Assembly (NCBI RefSeq): GCF_002104515.1
Contig: NZ_NBOE01000016.1
Coordinates: 1-64,000, forward strand
Direction: 5' to 3'
Source of the DNA: Colwellia polaris
GTDB lineage: Bacteria > Pseudomonadota > Gammaproteobacteria > Enterobacterales > Alteromonadaceae
DNA length: 64,000 bases
The first letter of the stretch is position 1. Each line of letters starts with the position of its first letter. Of the stretch, positions 35,899 to 46,721 are shown in pieces. Position numbers and translations under genes: made by a program. The notes under the pieces are model-generated. The model was not told where the DNA came from and did not search any database. It worked only from the letters and a program-made list of their open reading frames with translations.

Positions 35899-37284
35899 AT
35901 GTCAGACCTAGCTTTTTCATCAAGCCAAAAAGAAACAATAGCGGCTCAAGCAACAGCTCCGGGCAGAGGCGGTGTTGGTATCATCAGAGTTTCAGGCCCA
36001 GAAGTTAAGAATGTAGCAGTCGCTATTTTAGGTAAAGTACCAGAGCTAAGAAAAGCGGAATACCTCACCTTTAAAGATCAAAAAGGCCAGGCACTAGATC
36101 AAGGCATTGCTATTTATTTTAAAGGCCCAAATTCTTTTACCGGCGAAGATATTTTAGAACTACAAGGCCATGGCGGACCCGTTATTCTAGATATGCTGTT
36201 AAAGGAAATTTTAGCATTACCAAAAATAAGAATGGCAGATCCTGGTGAGTTTAGTGAACAAGCGTTTCTTAATGACAAACTTGATTTAACCCAAGCTGAA
36301 GCGATAGCTGATTTAATCAATTCTAGCTCTGAGCAAGCAGCGCGTTGTGCATTACATTCACTGCAAGGTGACTTTTCAAAATTAGTGAATCAAATGGTTA
36401 ACGACACGATACATTTACGCATGTATGTTGAAGCCGCTATTGATTTCCCCGAAGAAGAAATTGATTTTCTTGTCGATGAAAAAGTTGTTAACGATTTAAA
36501 AGCAATTATTGCGCAAGTTGCTGATGTGAAAAATAAAGCACAACAAGGCAGTATTATACGTGAAGGTATGCGAGTAGTAATTGCCGGACGCCCTAATGCT
36601 GGAAAATCAAGTTTACTTAATGCGCTTAGCGGTAAAGAAAGTGCAATTGTGACCGATATCGAAGGCACCACTCGCGATGTACTAACGGAACAAATTCACA
36701 TTGATGGTATGCCATTACATATTATTGATACTGCTGGACTTAGAGAAAGTGCAGATAAAGTAGAGCAAATTGGTATTGAACGAGCATGGCAAGAAATAAA
36801 ACAAGCTGACCGCGTGTTGCTAATGATAGATTCAGCACAAGATGAAAAACAAGATCCTAAAGCAGTATGGCCAGAGTTTTTTGAAAAACTACCTGATAAT
36901 ATCGGTTTAACTATTATTAGAAATAAAGCCGATATAAGCCAAGTAAAAACAGGTTTCAGCGAGGTAAACTCTACACCTACTATTACTTTGTCAGCAAAAA
37001 CAGGTGAAGGGGTTACAGCGTTAACTGAGCACCTTAAACATATCATGGGATACCAAGGTAGTACCGAAGGCGGTTTTATGGCAAGAAGACGCCATTTAGT
37101 AGCACTTGAACAAGCACATCAGCATTTAGAAATAGGTTTAGAACAGCTTGAATCATATGTTGCAGGTGAAATTCTGGCTGAGGAGCTACGTTTTTGCCAA
37201 GAAGAACTAAACAAAATTACCGGTGAATTTACTAATGATGATTTATTAAGCCAAATTTTTTCATCGTTTTGTATTGGTAAGTAA
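35899..37284 (+). CDS. mnmE: tRNA modification GTPase MnmE
   Basis: Forms a complex with MnmG to make cmnm5U at the wobble position of some tRNAs. It has 461 residues: a folate-binding N-terminal domain ([21 protein letters not shown]), a helical domain split by the G domain ([31 protein letters not shown]), and the invariant C-terminal CIGK. Its partner mnmG is encoded 2.2 kb away across oriC. A -10-like TATAAT at 35851-35856 precedes it, with a weak -35. Confidence 0.97.
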   Translation: MSDLAFSSSQKETIAAQATAPGRGGVGIIRVSGPEVKNVAVAILGKVPELRKAEYLTFKDQKGQALDQGIAIYFKGPNSFTGEDILELQGHGGPVILDMLLKEILALPKIRMADPGEFSEQAFLNDKLDLTQAEAIADLINSSSEQAARCALHSLQGDFSKLVNQMVNDTIHLRMYVEAAIDFPEEEIDFLVDEKVVNDLKAIIAQVADVKNKAQQGSIIREGMRVVIAGRPNAGKSSLLNALSGKESAIVTDIEGTTRDVLTEQIHIDGMPLHIIDTAGLRESADKVEQIGIERAWQEIKQADRVLLMIDSAQDEKQDPKAVWPEFFEKLPDNIGLTIIRNKADISQVKTGFSEVNSTPTITLSAKTGEGVTALTEHLKHIMGYQGSTEGGFMARRRHLVALEQAHQHLEIGLEQLESYVAGEILAEELRFCQEELNKITGEFTNDDLLSQIFSSFCIGK

Positions 37285-37387
37285 TAAAAATAATAATGTG
37301 CTAAATTCATAGAAAATTAATTATCATACTTAAATAAATTTCATATTTAAGTTAACAGTATTTAAATAGTTTAAAATTAGGAAGAAG

Positions 37388-37897
37388 ATGAAAAAATTAA
37401 CCTTATTACTTTTAGCGTCATCTGTTGTTTTTGTTAGCAATATAACAAAAGCAAATAATGTAAACATTGAGATAATTCAATGTGCTGAAATTAAAGATAA
37501 TAAAAAAAGACTACAATGTTTTGATAATTACGTTGCTAAAAGTTTAACAGCTAAAGAGCAGAATAATACTAAGCACTCAAACCCAATTAAAACTCCTGTT
37601 GCAGACACCCAAACAGAAAGTGAATTAGTTTCATCTTTTGGCCAAGCACATAGATATTCAGAAAAAGAACGTGAATTTGACGAACTTACAGCAACCATTA
37701 AAACAGTCAGTAAAACTTTGCGTAAAGAATGGAAAATAGAATTAGAAAATGGCCAAATTTGGCTACAAAAAGGTGGTGATAAAAGAGCAAAATTCTCTGA
37801 AGGCGACTCAATTATTATTGTAAGAGGAATAATGAATAGCTTTCAACTCAAAAAAGTAGGCACCAAACGAAGAATTAGAGTTAACAGAATTCAATAA
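37388..37897 (+). CDS. Small exported protein with paired-cysteine N-terminal motif
   Basis: A 169-residue protein of unknown function. A signal peptide covers about 1-22 (ending TKA). The mature N-terminus carries CAEIKDNKKRLQCFD, a two-cysteine motif (C-x(11)-C-[FY]-D) found in several proteobacterial exported proteins. A polar low-complexity linker (about 55-85) leads to a beta-rich C-terminal part (residues 105-169) with many basic residues. AGGAAG precedes the ATG. It stands alone after mnmE and converges on the next gene. Confidence 0.72.
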   Translation: MKKLTLLLLASSVVFVSNITKANNVNIEIIQCAEIKDNKKRLQCFDNYVAKSLTAKEQNNTKHSNPIKTPVADTQTESELVSSFGQAHRYSEKEREFDELTATIKTVSKTLRKEWKIELENGQIWLQKGGDKRAKFSEGDSIIIVRGIMNSFQLKKVGTKRRIRVNRIQ

Positions 37898-37955
37898 ATA
37901 GCCTACAAATAACATGCAACTCACTGTGCTTGAGTTGCATGTTATAACATAATAA

Positions 37956-38501
37956 TCAATCAATTAGTGCTAAACTTTGTTCATCATCAACATAATAATG
38001 ACCATTCTTTACTTCCATTTTTTTACAACGATAAGTTGGTTTTTTAGAGCCTAGTTCTCTAACATTTTTACATTTTAAACGCTGACTTTTAGCACCATAG
38101 AGTTCTAAATACTTATCACCTTCGGATATTAAATTAACCAAATAATCTTTCGGTAGTTTTTCTTGTAACATTATTAATGGTTTTTCCCACACTTCACTTT
38201 TTTGCTCATTTGCAACACTAAGCCAAGCGTAACTTTTCAGTAAGTCTTGTTCAGTACCTTGTGCATTGAGGTACATAGTTCCAACAATATATTGAGACAT
38301 TTTATCGCCTCTTCTAGCAAACAACTCAAGCTGAGGTAGTGCTTGCTCAAATTCATTGTTTTTATACAATCTAATAGCCTTTTTGAGGGCTTTATTATAA
38401 GCAACTATCTCAAGTGAATTACTGGCATAGGTAACATTACTAATAACTATTGACGACAAAACCAGTATCGCCATGATTAATTTTAAAATTATTGTATTCA
38501 T
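37956..38501 (-). CDS. Exported Sel1/TPR-like repeat protein
   Basis: A 181-residue protein with a signal peptide (about 1-26, ending TYA). A repeat region of Sel1/TPR type spans about 30-100 (YKNNEFEQALPQLELFARRGD, then YIVGTMYLNAQGTEQDLLKSYAWLSVA). Such domains mediate protein contacts. The C-terminal part has two cysteines (CKNVRELGSKKPTYRCKKM) that may form a disulfide. The partner is unknown. It is transcribed towards the gene at 37388 and divergent from mioC. Confidence 0.75.
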   Translation of the reverse strand: MNTIILKLIMAILVLSSIVISNVTYASNSLEIVAYNKALKKAIRLYKNNEFEQALPQLELFARRGDKMSQYIVGTMYLNAQGTEQDLLKSYAWLSVANEQKSEVWEKPLIMLQEKLPKDYLVNLISEGDKYLELYGAKSQRLKCKNVRELGSKKPTYRCKKMEVKNGHYYVDDEQSLALID

Positions 38502-38665
38502 AGAGTATTCAACATTAAATTAACTATTAGATATATAATAGCTAACTTGATGTTTCTGTGTTTTTCAAATTGTAAAAATGTGTGAATTTTGCACTTTAAA
38601 GAAAGATTAATGGTTTAAATAAACCTCATCAATAAACTTAGTTATATAACAAAAAGAGATAATAA

Positions 38666-39109
38666 ATGAGCTCATTTCAAATAATTATTGGTAGTATGTT
38701 AGGTGGTTCTGAATATGTTGCAGAAGCCTGTGAAGAAACATTAACGAGCCTTGGCCATCACGTTGAACTACATTTCCAGCCTGATTTCGCTCAAATACCA
38801 AACGAAAATCAAACATGGTTAATTTGCACCTCTACTCATGGCGCTGGTGACTACCCTGACAATATCCAAGAATTTGTTTCAGATCTTAAAAATACGGATC
38901 AAGATCTATCCTCAGTGAAACTTTTAACGATCGCTATTGGTGATTCAAACTATGATACCTTTTGCTACGCAGGAATAAATATAAATAAACTTTTATTATC
39001 AAAAGGTTGCGTTGAGCTATCACCATTACTCACCTTGGATATGAGCCAAGATATAGATCCAGAAGAACTTGCTCAAGCTTGGTTATCACAAAACCAAGAT
39101 CATTTATAA
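38666..39109 (+). CDS. mioC: Flavodoxin-like protein MioC
   Basis: A short-chain flavodoxin of 147 residues that binds FMN. The phosphate loop GSMLGGSEYVAE is near residues 9-20, the second flavin loop STHGAGDYPDN near 56-66, and GDSNYDTFCYAG near 93-104. It lies immediately next to oriC and is transcribed into it, as mioC is in E. coli, where its transcription can affect initiation. Confidence 0.94.
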   Translation: MSSFQIIIGSMLGGSEYVAEACEETLTSLGHHVELHFQPDFAQIPNENQTWLICTSTHGAGDYPDNIQEFVSDLKNTDQDLSSVKLLTIAIGDSNYDTFCYAGININKLLLSKGCVELSPLLTLDMSQDIDPEELAQAWLSQNQDHL

Positions 39110-39519
39110 GCAACTTACGCATAACTTATTAACAATATTAAGCTACATAAACACCAATTGTGAATAAGTCTGGGTAAAAGCTATTAATTTTCTATTATTA
39201 TTCAGTGAGTATAAAAATAAATAAATATCCTTGTGGATAAGTAGCCCTTTTGATCATAGCTTATAACTGAGTTGATCAAGGTTTGATCACAGTAATAATA
39301 GTTAACCAAAGTATTGTTTTTATTATATTAAAAGTACTTATCAACAGAAAATAAGGATCTTAATAAGTAATAACAATAAGATCTTTAAATAGATCTTTAT
39401 ATATTATTTAAGGATCAAACTTAGATCTTTTCCTAAATTAGATCATTCCCCTCAGCTAAAAAAAGCGTTAAAATATCGCTCTTAATTTTTAAATAGAAAT
39501 AATCAAAGGTCATTAATTT
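39110..39519. other. oriC: Chromosomal replication origin oriC
   Basis: This is the mioC-mnmG gap, the site of oriC in E. coli and Vibrio. DnaA boxes seen: 39232-39240 (TGTGGATAA, perfect on the minus strand), 39159-39167 (TGTGAATAA, one mismatch), 39338-39346 (TTATCAACA, one mismatch) and 39126-39134 (TTATTAACA, two mismatches). Nine GATC sites fall at 39252-39444. The mnmG-proximal part (39356-39440) is very AT-rich, with GATCTTT repeated at 39380, 39392 and 39424, like the E. coli 13-mers. The order 13-mers, then TTATCAACA box, matches E. coli when read from mnmG. No gene is present. Confidence 0.93.
39356..39444. repeat. oriC duplex-unwinding region with 13-mer-like GATCTTT repeats
   Basis: Six GATC sites (39356, 39380, 39392, 39413, 39424, 39441) lie in 89 bases of AT-rich DNA. 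Three of them continue as GATCTTT. This matches the left part of E. coli oriC (AGATCT-rich 13-mers) by position and composition. Confidence 0.8.
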
Positions 39520-41409
39520 ATGTGGTATCAAGAGTCTTATGACGTAATTGTAGTTGGTGGTGGTCATGCTGGAACCGAAGCGTCACTTGCAGCTGCGCGC
39601 ATGGGATGTAAAACTTTATTGTTAACGCATAACATTGATACGCTAGGCCAAATGTCTTGCAATCCAGCTATTGGCGGTATTGGTAAAGGTCATTTAGTTA
39701 AAGAAATTGACGCCTTAGGTGGCTTAATGGCGACTGCTGCAGACCATGCCGCGATCCAATTTAGAACTTTAAATGCGAGTAAGGGCCCTGCGGTTCGTGC
39801 AACTCGAATACAAGCGGATCGTAATTTGTATCGAAACTTTGTTCGTAACTATTTAGAAAATCAGGAAAATTTAACAATATTCCAACAACCTTGTGATGAT
39901 CTAATTTTAGAGAATAATAAGATCGTTGGTGTATCAACCCAAATGGGATTGAAATTTAAAGCTAAGAGCGTAGTACTAACGGTAGGTACTTTCCTTGCTG
40001 GCCAAATACACATAGGGCTAAACAATTACCAAGGTGGTAGAGCCGGTGATCCTGCCAGTGTAAATCTTGCATCACGCCTACGAGATATGCCATTTAGGAT
40101 AGATCGTTTAAAAACAGGAACACCACCACGATTAGATGCACGAACGCTTGATTTTTCAGTGATGACAGAACAAGCTGGTGATGATCCACGTCCGGTATTT
40201 TCTTACATGGGATCTACAGAAGATCACCCAGAACAAGTTTCATGTTTTATAACACACACCAATGCTAAAACTCATGAAATTATTCAATCTGGTTTAGATA
40301 GATCGCCTATGTACACAGGTGTAATTGAAGGTGTTGGTCCACGCTACTGCCCTTCAATCGAAGATAAAATACATCGCTTTGCTGAAAAAGATAGCCATCA
40401 AATATTTGTAGAGCCAGAAGGGTTAAATACCCATGAAATTTACCCAAATGGTATTTCAACTAGCTTACCATTCGATGTGCAAATGGATCTTGTTAGATCA
40501 ATAAAAGGTTTTGAGAATGCTCATATAACTCGACCAGGTTATGCAATTGAATATGACTTTTTTGATCCACGTGATTTAAAACAAACACTAGAAAGCAAGT
40601 TTGTTGAAAACTTGTATTTTGCAGGCCAGATTAATGGCACAACCGGCTATGAAGAAGCGGGGGCTCAAGGTCTTGTAGCTGCAACTAATGCTGCGGCAAG
40701 AGTACAAGGAAAAGAAGAATTAATACTTACTCGAGATCAAGCTTACATGGGCGTTCTTATTGATGACCTAGCGACATTAGGCACTAAAGAACCTTACCGT
40801 ATGTTTACTTCTCGCGCTGAATATCGTTTATTGTTGCGTGAAGACAATGCCGATATTCGTTTAACAGAAAAAGGTCGTGATCTTGGTTTAGTTGACGAAA
40901 AACGCTGGCAGCGTTTTAATGAAAAAATGGAAAATGTTGAATTAGAACGTCAACGTTTACGATCTAGTTGGATACAAAAGGATCACCCCGCTATTGCACA
41001 AGTAAATGAATTGTTGAAAACGCCTTTAAGTCGTGAAAATAGCTTAGAAGATCTCGTTCGACGTCCAGAGGTTAGATATGAAGATATCGTTTCTATTGAA
41101 GGTTTAGGACCTGTGTTGGCTGATAAGCAAGCAGCAGAACAAATTGAGATACAAATAAAATATGCTGGTTATATTGATCGTCAGCTTGATGAAATAGAAA
41201 AAAAGAAACGTCATGAGAATACATTAATTCCTTTTGACTTTGATTTTTCGCAAATCTCTGGCTTGTCAAATGAGGTTGTTGCAAAGCTTACAGATACTCG
41301 TCCTGAAACTATCGGTAAAGCATCGCGTATTTCTGGTATTACTCCAGCAGCAATTTCGTTATTATTGGTATATCTTAAAAAACATGGCTTATTACGCAAA
41401 AGTGCGTAA
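39520..41409 (+). CDS. mnmG: tRNA uridine-5-carboxymethylaminomethyl modification enzyme MnmG
   Basis: The FAD-binding partner of MnmE for wobble-uridine modification. It has 629 residues, the family length. The FAD motif GGGHAG is at 13-18, [15 protein letters not shown] follows (C47), then [13 protein letters not shown] and [17 protein letters not shown]. The C-terminal tRNA/MnmE-binding domain is intact ([20 protein letters not shown]-like end). It is first gene on the right side of oriC, followed by rsmG after 30 bases. Confidence 0.98.
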   Translation: MWYQESYDVIVVGGGHAGTEASLAAARMGCKTLLLTHNIDTLGQMSCNPAIGGIGKGHLVKEIDALGGLMATAADHAAIQFRTLNASKGPAVRATRIQADRNLYRNFVRNYLENQENLTIFQQPCDDLILENNKIVGVSTQMGLKFKAKSVVLTVGTFLAGQIHIGLNNYQGGRAGDPASVNLASRLRDMPFRIDRLKTGTPPRLDARTLDFSVMTEQAGDDPRPVFSYMGSTEDHPEQVSCFITHTNAKTHEIIQSGLDRSPMYTGVIEGVGPRYCPSIEDKIHRFAEKDSHQIFVEPEGLNTHEIYPNGISTSLPFDVQMDLVRSIKGFENAHITRPGYAIEYDFFDPRDLKQTLESKFVENLYFAGQINGTTGYEEAGAQGLVAATNAAARVQGKEELILTRDQAYMGVLIDDLATLGTKEPYRMFTSRAEYRLLLREDNADIRLTEKGRDLGLVDEKRWQRFNEKMENVELERQRLRSSWIQKDHPAIAQVNELLKTPLSRENSLEDLVRRPEVRYEDIVSIEGLGPVLADKQAAEQIEIQIKYAGYIDRQLDEIEKKKRHENTLIPFDFDFSQISGLSNEVVAKLTDTRPETIGKASRISGITPAAISLLLVYLKKHGLLRKSA

Positions 41410-41439
41410 ATAGTCAGCATATTTAAAAGTTTTCGCCTT

Positions 41440-42066
41440 ATGACATTGTCTGAACAACTCATTTCCTTGATTAAAGAAACCTCACTTGAGGTTTCTAATG
41501 AACAAGTTTCTTTACTTATCCAATATGTTGAATTATTAAATAAATGGAATAAGGCATACAACTTAACATCAGTTCGCGATCCAAAAGATATGATCATAAA
41601 ACATATTATGGATAGTTTAATGGTCGGTCCTTTACTGAAAGGTCAATCATTTATCGATGTTGGCACCGGGCCAGGATTACCAGGTATTCCATTGGCTATC
41701 TTGTATCCAGAGCGAAAATTCGTATTATTAGATAGTTTAGGCAAAAGAGTAACTTTTTTACGACAAGTTGTATTTCAGTTGAAACTTGAAAATGTAACAC
41801 CGGTTAAGTCTAGAGTTGAAGAATATCATCCTGAACAACCTTTTGATGGTGTATTAAGTAGAGCATTTTCTTCATTAATCGATATGGTAACTTGGTGTGA
41901 ACACCTGGTGAGTAAAGATCAAGGCAGGTTCTTAGCATTAAAAGGTATCTATCCGACTGAAGAAATATCGGTATTACCTAATAATATAACCGTTGAAAAT
42001 AGTTATACTATTGTTGTGCCTCAATTAGAAGGCGAACGCCATTTGATTGAATTAGTGAAATCATAA
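41440..42066 (+). CDS. rsmG: 16S rRNA m7G527 methyltransferase
   Basis: A SAM-dependent methyltransferase of 208 residues acting on G527 of 16S rRNA. The SAM-binding motif [15 protein letters not shown] is near residues 68-82, preceded by [15 protein letters not shown]. The mnmG-rsmG-parA-parB-atp order is conserved across many gammaproteobacteria. Confidence 0.97.
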   Translation: MTLSEQLISLIKETSLEVSNEQVSLLIQYVELLNKWNKAYNLTSVRDPKDMIIKHIMDSLMVGPLLKGQSFIDVGTGPGLPGIPLAILYPERKFVLLDSLGKRVTFLRQVVFQLKLENVTPVKSRVEEYHPEQPFDGVLSRAFSSLIDMVTWCEHLVSKDQGRFLALKGIYPTEEISVLPNNITVENSYTIVVPQLEGERHLIELVKS

Positions 42067-42106
42067 ATAATAATAAGCTTTTGATCAGAGAGTAATTGAG
42101 GTTCCT

Positions 42107-42907
42107 GTGGGAAAAATAATCGCGGTTGCAAATCAAAAAGGTGGTGTCGGTAAAACGACAACCTCGGTCAATCTTGCTGCATCTTTAGCGGCAACTAAAA
42201 GGAAAGTTTTACTGATCGATCTTGATCCACAAGGTAACGCTACCATGGGCAGTGGTATTGATAAATACGAAGTGCCAGCAACTTGTTATGAACTGCTTAT
42301 TGAAGAGCGACCATTTGATGAAGTTGTTTGTAGAAATACTGCAGGGGTTTATGATCTTATTGCTGCTAATAGTGATGTAACGGCTGCTGAAATTAAGTTA
42401 ATGGAAGTTTATTCTAGAGAGCACCGCTTAAAGAACGCTTTGTCAAAAGTAAAAAAAGATTACGATTATATTATTATTGATTGTCCCCCTTCTTTAAATA
42501 TGTTGACAGTAAATGCAATGACCGCCGCTGACTCAGTGCTTGTTCCAATGCAATGTGAATACTATGCCTTGGAAGGTCTTACGGCCTTAATGGATACTAT
42601 TTCACAACTAACAACCGTTGTTAATGGCAAGCTACATATTGAAGGTATTTTACGTACCATGTACGATCCACGTAACCGATTAGCCAATGATGTTTCTGAA
42701 CAATTAAAGCGTCATTTTGGCGATAAACTATATCGCACCGTAATACCTCGTAATGTGCGTTTAGCCGAAGCGCCAAGTTTTGGTGCGCCAGTAATGTATT
42801 ACGACAAGTCATCAACGGGTGCAAAAGCATATTTGGCTTTAGCTGGTGAAATTTTAAGACGCGCAGAACAAAAGAAGCAACCTACACCGCAAGAAACTAC
42901 TGAGTAA
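42107..42907 (+). CDS. parA: Chromosome partitioning ATPase ParA (Soj)
   Basis: A Walker-type ATPase of 266 residues that moves ParB-parS complexes. The deviant Walker A KGGVGKTT lies at 11-18, DLDPQGNA near 38-45 and IDCPPSL near 120. It lacks an N-terminal helix-turn-helix, as expected for a chromosomal ParA. The start is a GTG at 42107, with GAGG five bases upstream. It is followed by parB after 11 bases, and cognate parS sites lie in recF. Confidence 0.97.
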   Translation: MGKIIAVANQKGGVGKTTTSVNLAASLAATKRKVLLIDLDPQGNATMGSGIDKYEVPATCYELLIEERPFDEVVCRNTAGVYDLIAANSDVTAAEIKLMEVYSREHRLKNALSKVKKDYDYIIIDCPPSLNMLTVNAMTAADSVLVPMQCEYYALEGLTALMDTISQLTTVVNGKLHIEGILRTMYDPRNRLANDVSEQLKRHFGDKLYRTVIPRNVRLAEAPSFGAPVMYYDKSSTGAKAYLALAGEILRRAEQKKQPTPQETTE

Positions 42908-42918
42908 TAAGGAATATC

Positions 42919-43809
42919 ATGAGTCAAACAAAACGTAGAGGTCTAGGACGCGGTCTTGATGCATTGCTAACAAAGCCATCTGAAAGCTCACCTGTGAATG
43001 CCAGTGAAAATAATGAACCAACAAATAAAAATGCAGAATTACAAAATTTACCTATAGAACAACTTCATCCAGGTAAATACCAGCCAAGAAAGGATATGTC
43101 TGCAGAGGCATTAGACGATTTGGCTAATTCAATAAAATCTCAAGGTATTATTCAACCGATAGTTGTACGCCCTGTAAGCGAACATAGTTATGAAATTATT
43201 GCCGGTGAACGACGTTGGCGAGCGGCACAATTGGCAGAATTAGATGCTGTTCCTTGTTTAATTAAACACGTTCCTGATGAGGCGGCAGTGGCTATAGCGT
43301 TGATTGAGAATATTCAACGTGAAGATTTAAACGCAATGGAAGAAGCTATTGCTTTAGAACGGTTGTTAATTGAATTTGAACTAACGCACCAAGAAGTGGC
43401 AGAGGCTGTTGGAAAGTCAAGAACGGCCGTAACTAACTTATTACGTTTGAATAACCTAAATAGTGAAGTTAAAACGTTACTTGAACATGGCGATATTGAA
43501 ATGGGACACGCACGAGCTTTATTAGCATTAGATAATGATATTCAAACTAATACAGCACGTATTGTTGTTGCTAAAGAATTGAACGTTCGTGAAACTGAAG
43601 CTTTAATTAAGAAAGTACAACAACCGCCAAAAGAAATAGTAGAAAAGCCTGAAGATCCTAACACGAAAGCGTTAGAGCAGAACTTATCTGAAAAATTAGG
43701 TTCAGCTGTAGTAATAAGTCACAATAAAAAAGGCAAAGGTAAGTTGGTTATTTCATATAGTGATTTATCTGAACTTGATGGGATTGTTTCCCGATTTAAC
43801 TCCTTTTGA
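42919..43809 (+). CDS. parB: Chromosome partitioning protein ParB (Spo0J)
   Basis: Binds parS and spreads on DNA as a CTP-dependent clamp. It has 296 residues. The N-terminus RRGLGRGLDALL is typical; the CTP-binding domain shows GERRWRAA (96-103) and IENIQREDLNAMEEA; the helix-turn-helix (about 155-180, LTHQEVAEAVGKSRTAVTNL) reads parS; the C-terminal domain dimerises. It probably shares a transcript with parA. Confidence 0.97.
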   Translation: MSQTKRRGLGRGLDALLTKPSESSPVNASENNEPTNKNAELQNLPIEQLHPGKYQPRKDMSAEALDDLANSIKSQGIIQPIVVRPVSEHSYEIIAGERRWRAAQLAELDAVPCLIKHVPDEAAVAIALIENIQREDLNAMEEAIALERLLIEFELTHQEVAEAVGKSRTAVTNLLRLNNLNSEVKTLLEHGDIEMGHARALLALDNDIQTNTARIVVAKELNVRETEALIKKVQQPPKEIVEKPEDPNTKALEQNLSEKLGSAVVISHNKKGKGKLVISYSDLSELDGIVSRFNSF

Positions 43810-44110
43810 AGATAACCGTTAACAAATTTAAATACATTATTGCAGTAAAATAATATTGATAAGTTAAAACGGATTATGGTTAGAGTTTTTTATCAACCTA
43901 ACGGTACAAAATCAAAGTTTCAATAATGTATAATACCTAAGTAGTAGTTTATTCATCTAGTGTAGCTAAATAGCAGAATATGTCAGCAATGCTTGCCCTA
44001 TTATGTTGCATTCAGTCTGTAATTCAGTATACTTGCGTCGGCTTTTTGAAGAGGATTATTTTTCTTTAAAAAACTGTAAGTAATACGAAATTATTCGTAC
44101 GGAGCTACTG
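43810..44110 (+). promoter_or_regulatory. parB-atpI intergenic region with the atp promoter
   Basis: 301 bases. A good promoter lies at 44006-44033: -35 TTGCAT (44006-44011), a 16-base spacer and -10 TATACT (44028-44033), 78 bases before atpI. GGAG with a six-base gap precedes the atpI GTG. No clear terminator for parB and no small gene were seen. Confidence 0.68.
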
Positions 44111-44503
44111 GTGAGTTTATATATTAACAATACGTTAGCTAAGCCAGGCAGAATATTTGCTTTTACGCAAATTTTGATATCCGTGCTCGTCGTTTTAGCT
44201 TGCAGTATAGCAACATATTTTATTTGGGGATTATCTTACGCAATATCGGTATTAGCCGGTGGCGCTATAAGTATAATCCCTAATTTTGTCTTTGCTTATA
44301 AAGCATTTAAATATGCTGGAGCAAGATCGTCAGAAAAGGTACTCGATTCCTTTTATAGTGGCGAAAAATTGAAAATTGTATTAACGGCCGTTTTATTTGC
44401 GCTAGCCTTCAGATTTTTAGCGATAGAGCCAATAGCTTTTTTCAGTAGTTTTTGTTTAGTTGTGGCTTTACCTTTGATAACACCATTTGTTATTAAACCT
44501 TAG
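44111..44503 (+). CDS. atpI: ATP synthase accessory protein AtpI
   Basis: A 130-residue membrane protein with four hydrophobic segments (about 15-40, 42-62, 75-97 and 100-125). AtpI helps assemble the c-ring. The start is a GTG at 44111 with GGAG six bases upstream. It is the first gene of the operon, as in E. coli, with the same order after it. AtpI sequences vary greatly, so the call rests on context and topology together. Confidence 0.9.
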   Translation: MSLYINNTLAKPGRIFAFTQILISVLVVLACSIATYFIWGLSYAISVLAGGAISIIPNFVFAYKAFKYAGARSSEKVLDSFYSGEKLKIVLTAVLFALAFRFLAIEPIAFFSSFCLVVALPLITPFVIKP

Positions 44504-44527
44504 CGGCAACCAGAATTTATACTTTAA

Positions 44528-45322
<795 letters not shown>

Positions 45323-45408
45323 TTTTTTTAGCTCTTAGGAGTTAAGGGCAGGATGCCCAAAATAGTTTTTTTTTAACCTTAGTTTTTTAACTTTATAACT
45401 TTAAATAA

Positions 45409-45642
<234 letters not shown>

Positions 45643-45689
45643 TTTTTTAAGTTGTTTTTTAACCGCGAATTTAAATAGGAGATACATAA

Positions 45690-46160
45690 ATGAATCTTAA
45701 TATGACCTTAATTGGTGAATTAATCGCATTTATCGTATTCGTAATTTTTTGTATGAAGTACGTATGGCCACCAATTATTGGTGCCATCGAAGCACGTCAA
45801 GCAGTTATTGCTGATGGACTTGCTGCTTCTGACCGTGCCGCTAAAGATCTTGAGCTTGCTCAAGAAAAAGCTACAGCACAATTAAAAGACGCTAAAGCGC
45901 AAGCAGCTGGTATTGTTGAAGCTGCTAAAAAGCGTGAAGCTCAAATAATTGAAGAAGCTGCAGTTAAGGCACAAGCTGAGAAAGAAAAAATCTTAGCGTC
46001 AGGTCATGCAGAAATTGATACAGAACGTAACCAAGCTAGAGAAGAACTACGTCAACAAGTAGCTGTTCTTTCTGTTGCTGGTGCCGAGAAAATTCTTGAG
46101 CGTTCAATTGATGCCGCTGCACATAGCGACATTTTAGATAAACTTGTAGCTGAACTTTAG
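45690..46160 (+). CDS. atpF: ATP synthase F0 subunit b
   Basis: The 156-residue stator stalk. One N-terminal membrane helix (about 5-26, [22 protein letters not shown]) is followed by a long charged coiled coil rich in Ala, Glu, Lys and Gln. The length equals E. coli subunit b. It connects the a subunit to delta and alpha. Confidence 0.97.
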   Translation: MNLNMTLIGELIAFIVFVIFCMKYVWPPIIGAIEARQAVIADGLAASDRAAKDLELAQEKATAQLKDAKAQAAGIVEAAKKREAQIIEEAAVKAQAEKEKILASGHAEIDTERNQAREELRQQVAVLSVAGAEKILERSIDAAAHSDILDKLVAEL

Positions 46161-46174
46161 AGGGAAATGAGCTT

Positions 46175-46708
46175 ATGTCTGAATTGACAACCATCGCTCG
46201 TCCCTACGCTAAAGCGGCGTTTGATTTTGCTCTAGAAGCAAATGCAATTGAAAACTGGTTAGAAATGCTAGTTTTTGCTGCAGAAGTTGCTAGCGATGCC
46301 ACCATTAATGAATACCTTTCTGGTGGCGCGTCAGTAGAACAAGCACAAGACATATTTTTAAAAGTCTGTGATGTTCAACTTGATAGCAATGGCCAAAACT
46401 TAATTAAAGTGATGGCTGAAAATCAACGTTTATTGGTGCTACCACAGGTTGTTACTCAGTTTCGCGAATTAAAAGCTGAACATGAGAAAACATTGTCTGT
46501 GTATGTAACTTCAGCTGTTAAATTAACAGCTGAACAAGAAACTACATTATGCGCTGCGCTTGAAAAGCGTTTGGCTCGAAAAGTAAAACTTAATTGTAAT
46601 ATTGATGCAAACGTAGTCTCTGGCTTAGTAATAAAAGCTGGTGATATGGTAATAGATGGTTCAGTACGAGGTAAATTGAACCGCTTAGCAACAACAATGC
46701 AATCCTAA
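46175..46708 (+). CDS. atpH: ATP synthase F1 subunit delta
   Basis: A 177-residue peripheral subunit that joins the stator stalk to the top of F1. The N-terminal [15 protein letters not shown] and C-terminal [22 protein letters not shown] are typical of the OSCP/delta family. It lies 14 bases after atpF and 13 before atpA. Confidence 0.97.
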   Translation: MSELTTIARPYAKAAFDFALEANAIENWLEMLVFAAEVASDATINEYLSGGASVEQAQDIFLKVCDVQLDSNGQNLIKVMAENQRLLVLPQVVTQFRELKAEHEKTLSVYVTSAVKLTAEQETTLCAALEKRLARKVKLNCNIDANVVSGLVIKAGDMVIDGSVRGKLNRLATTMQS

Positions 46709-46721
46709 CGGGGAACAGAGT

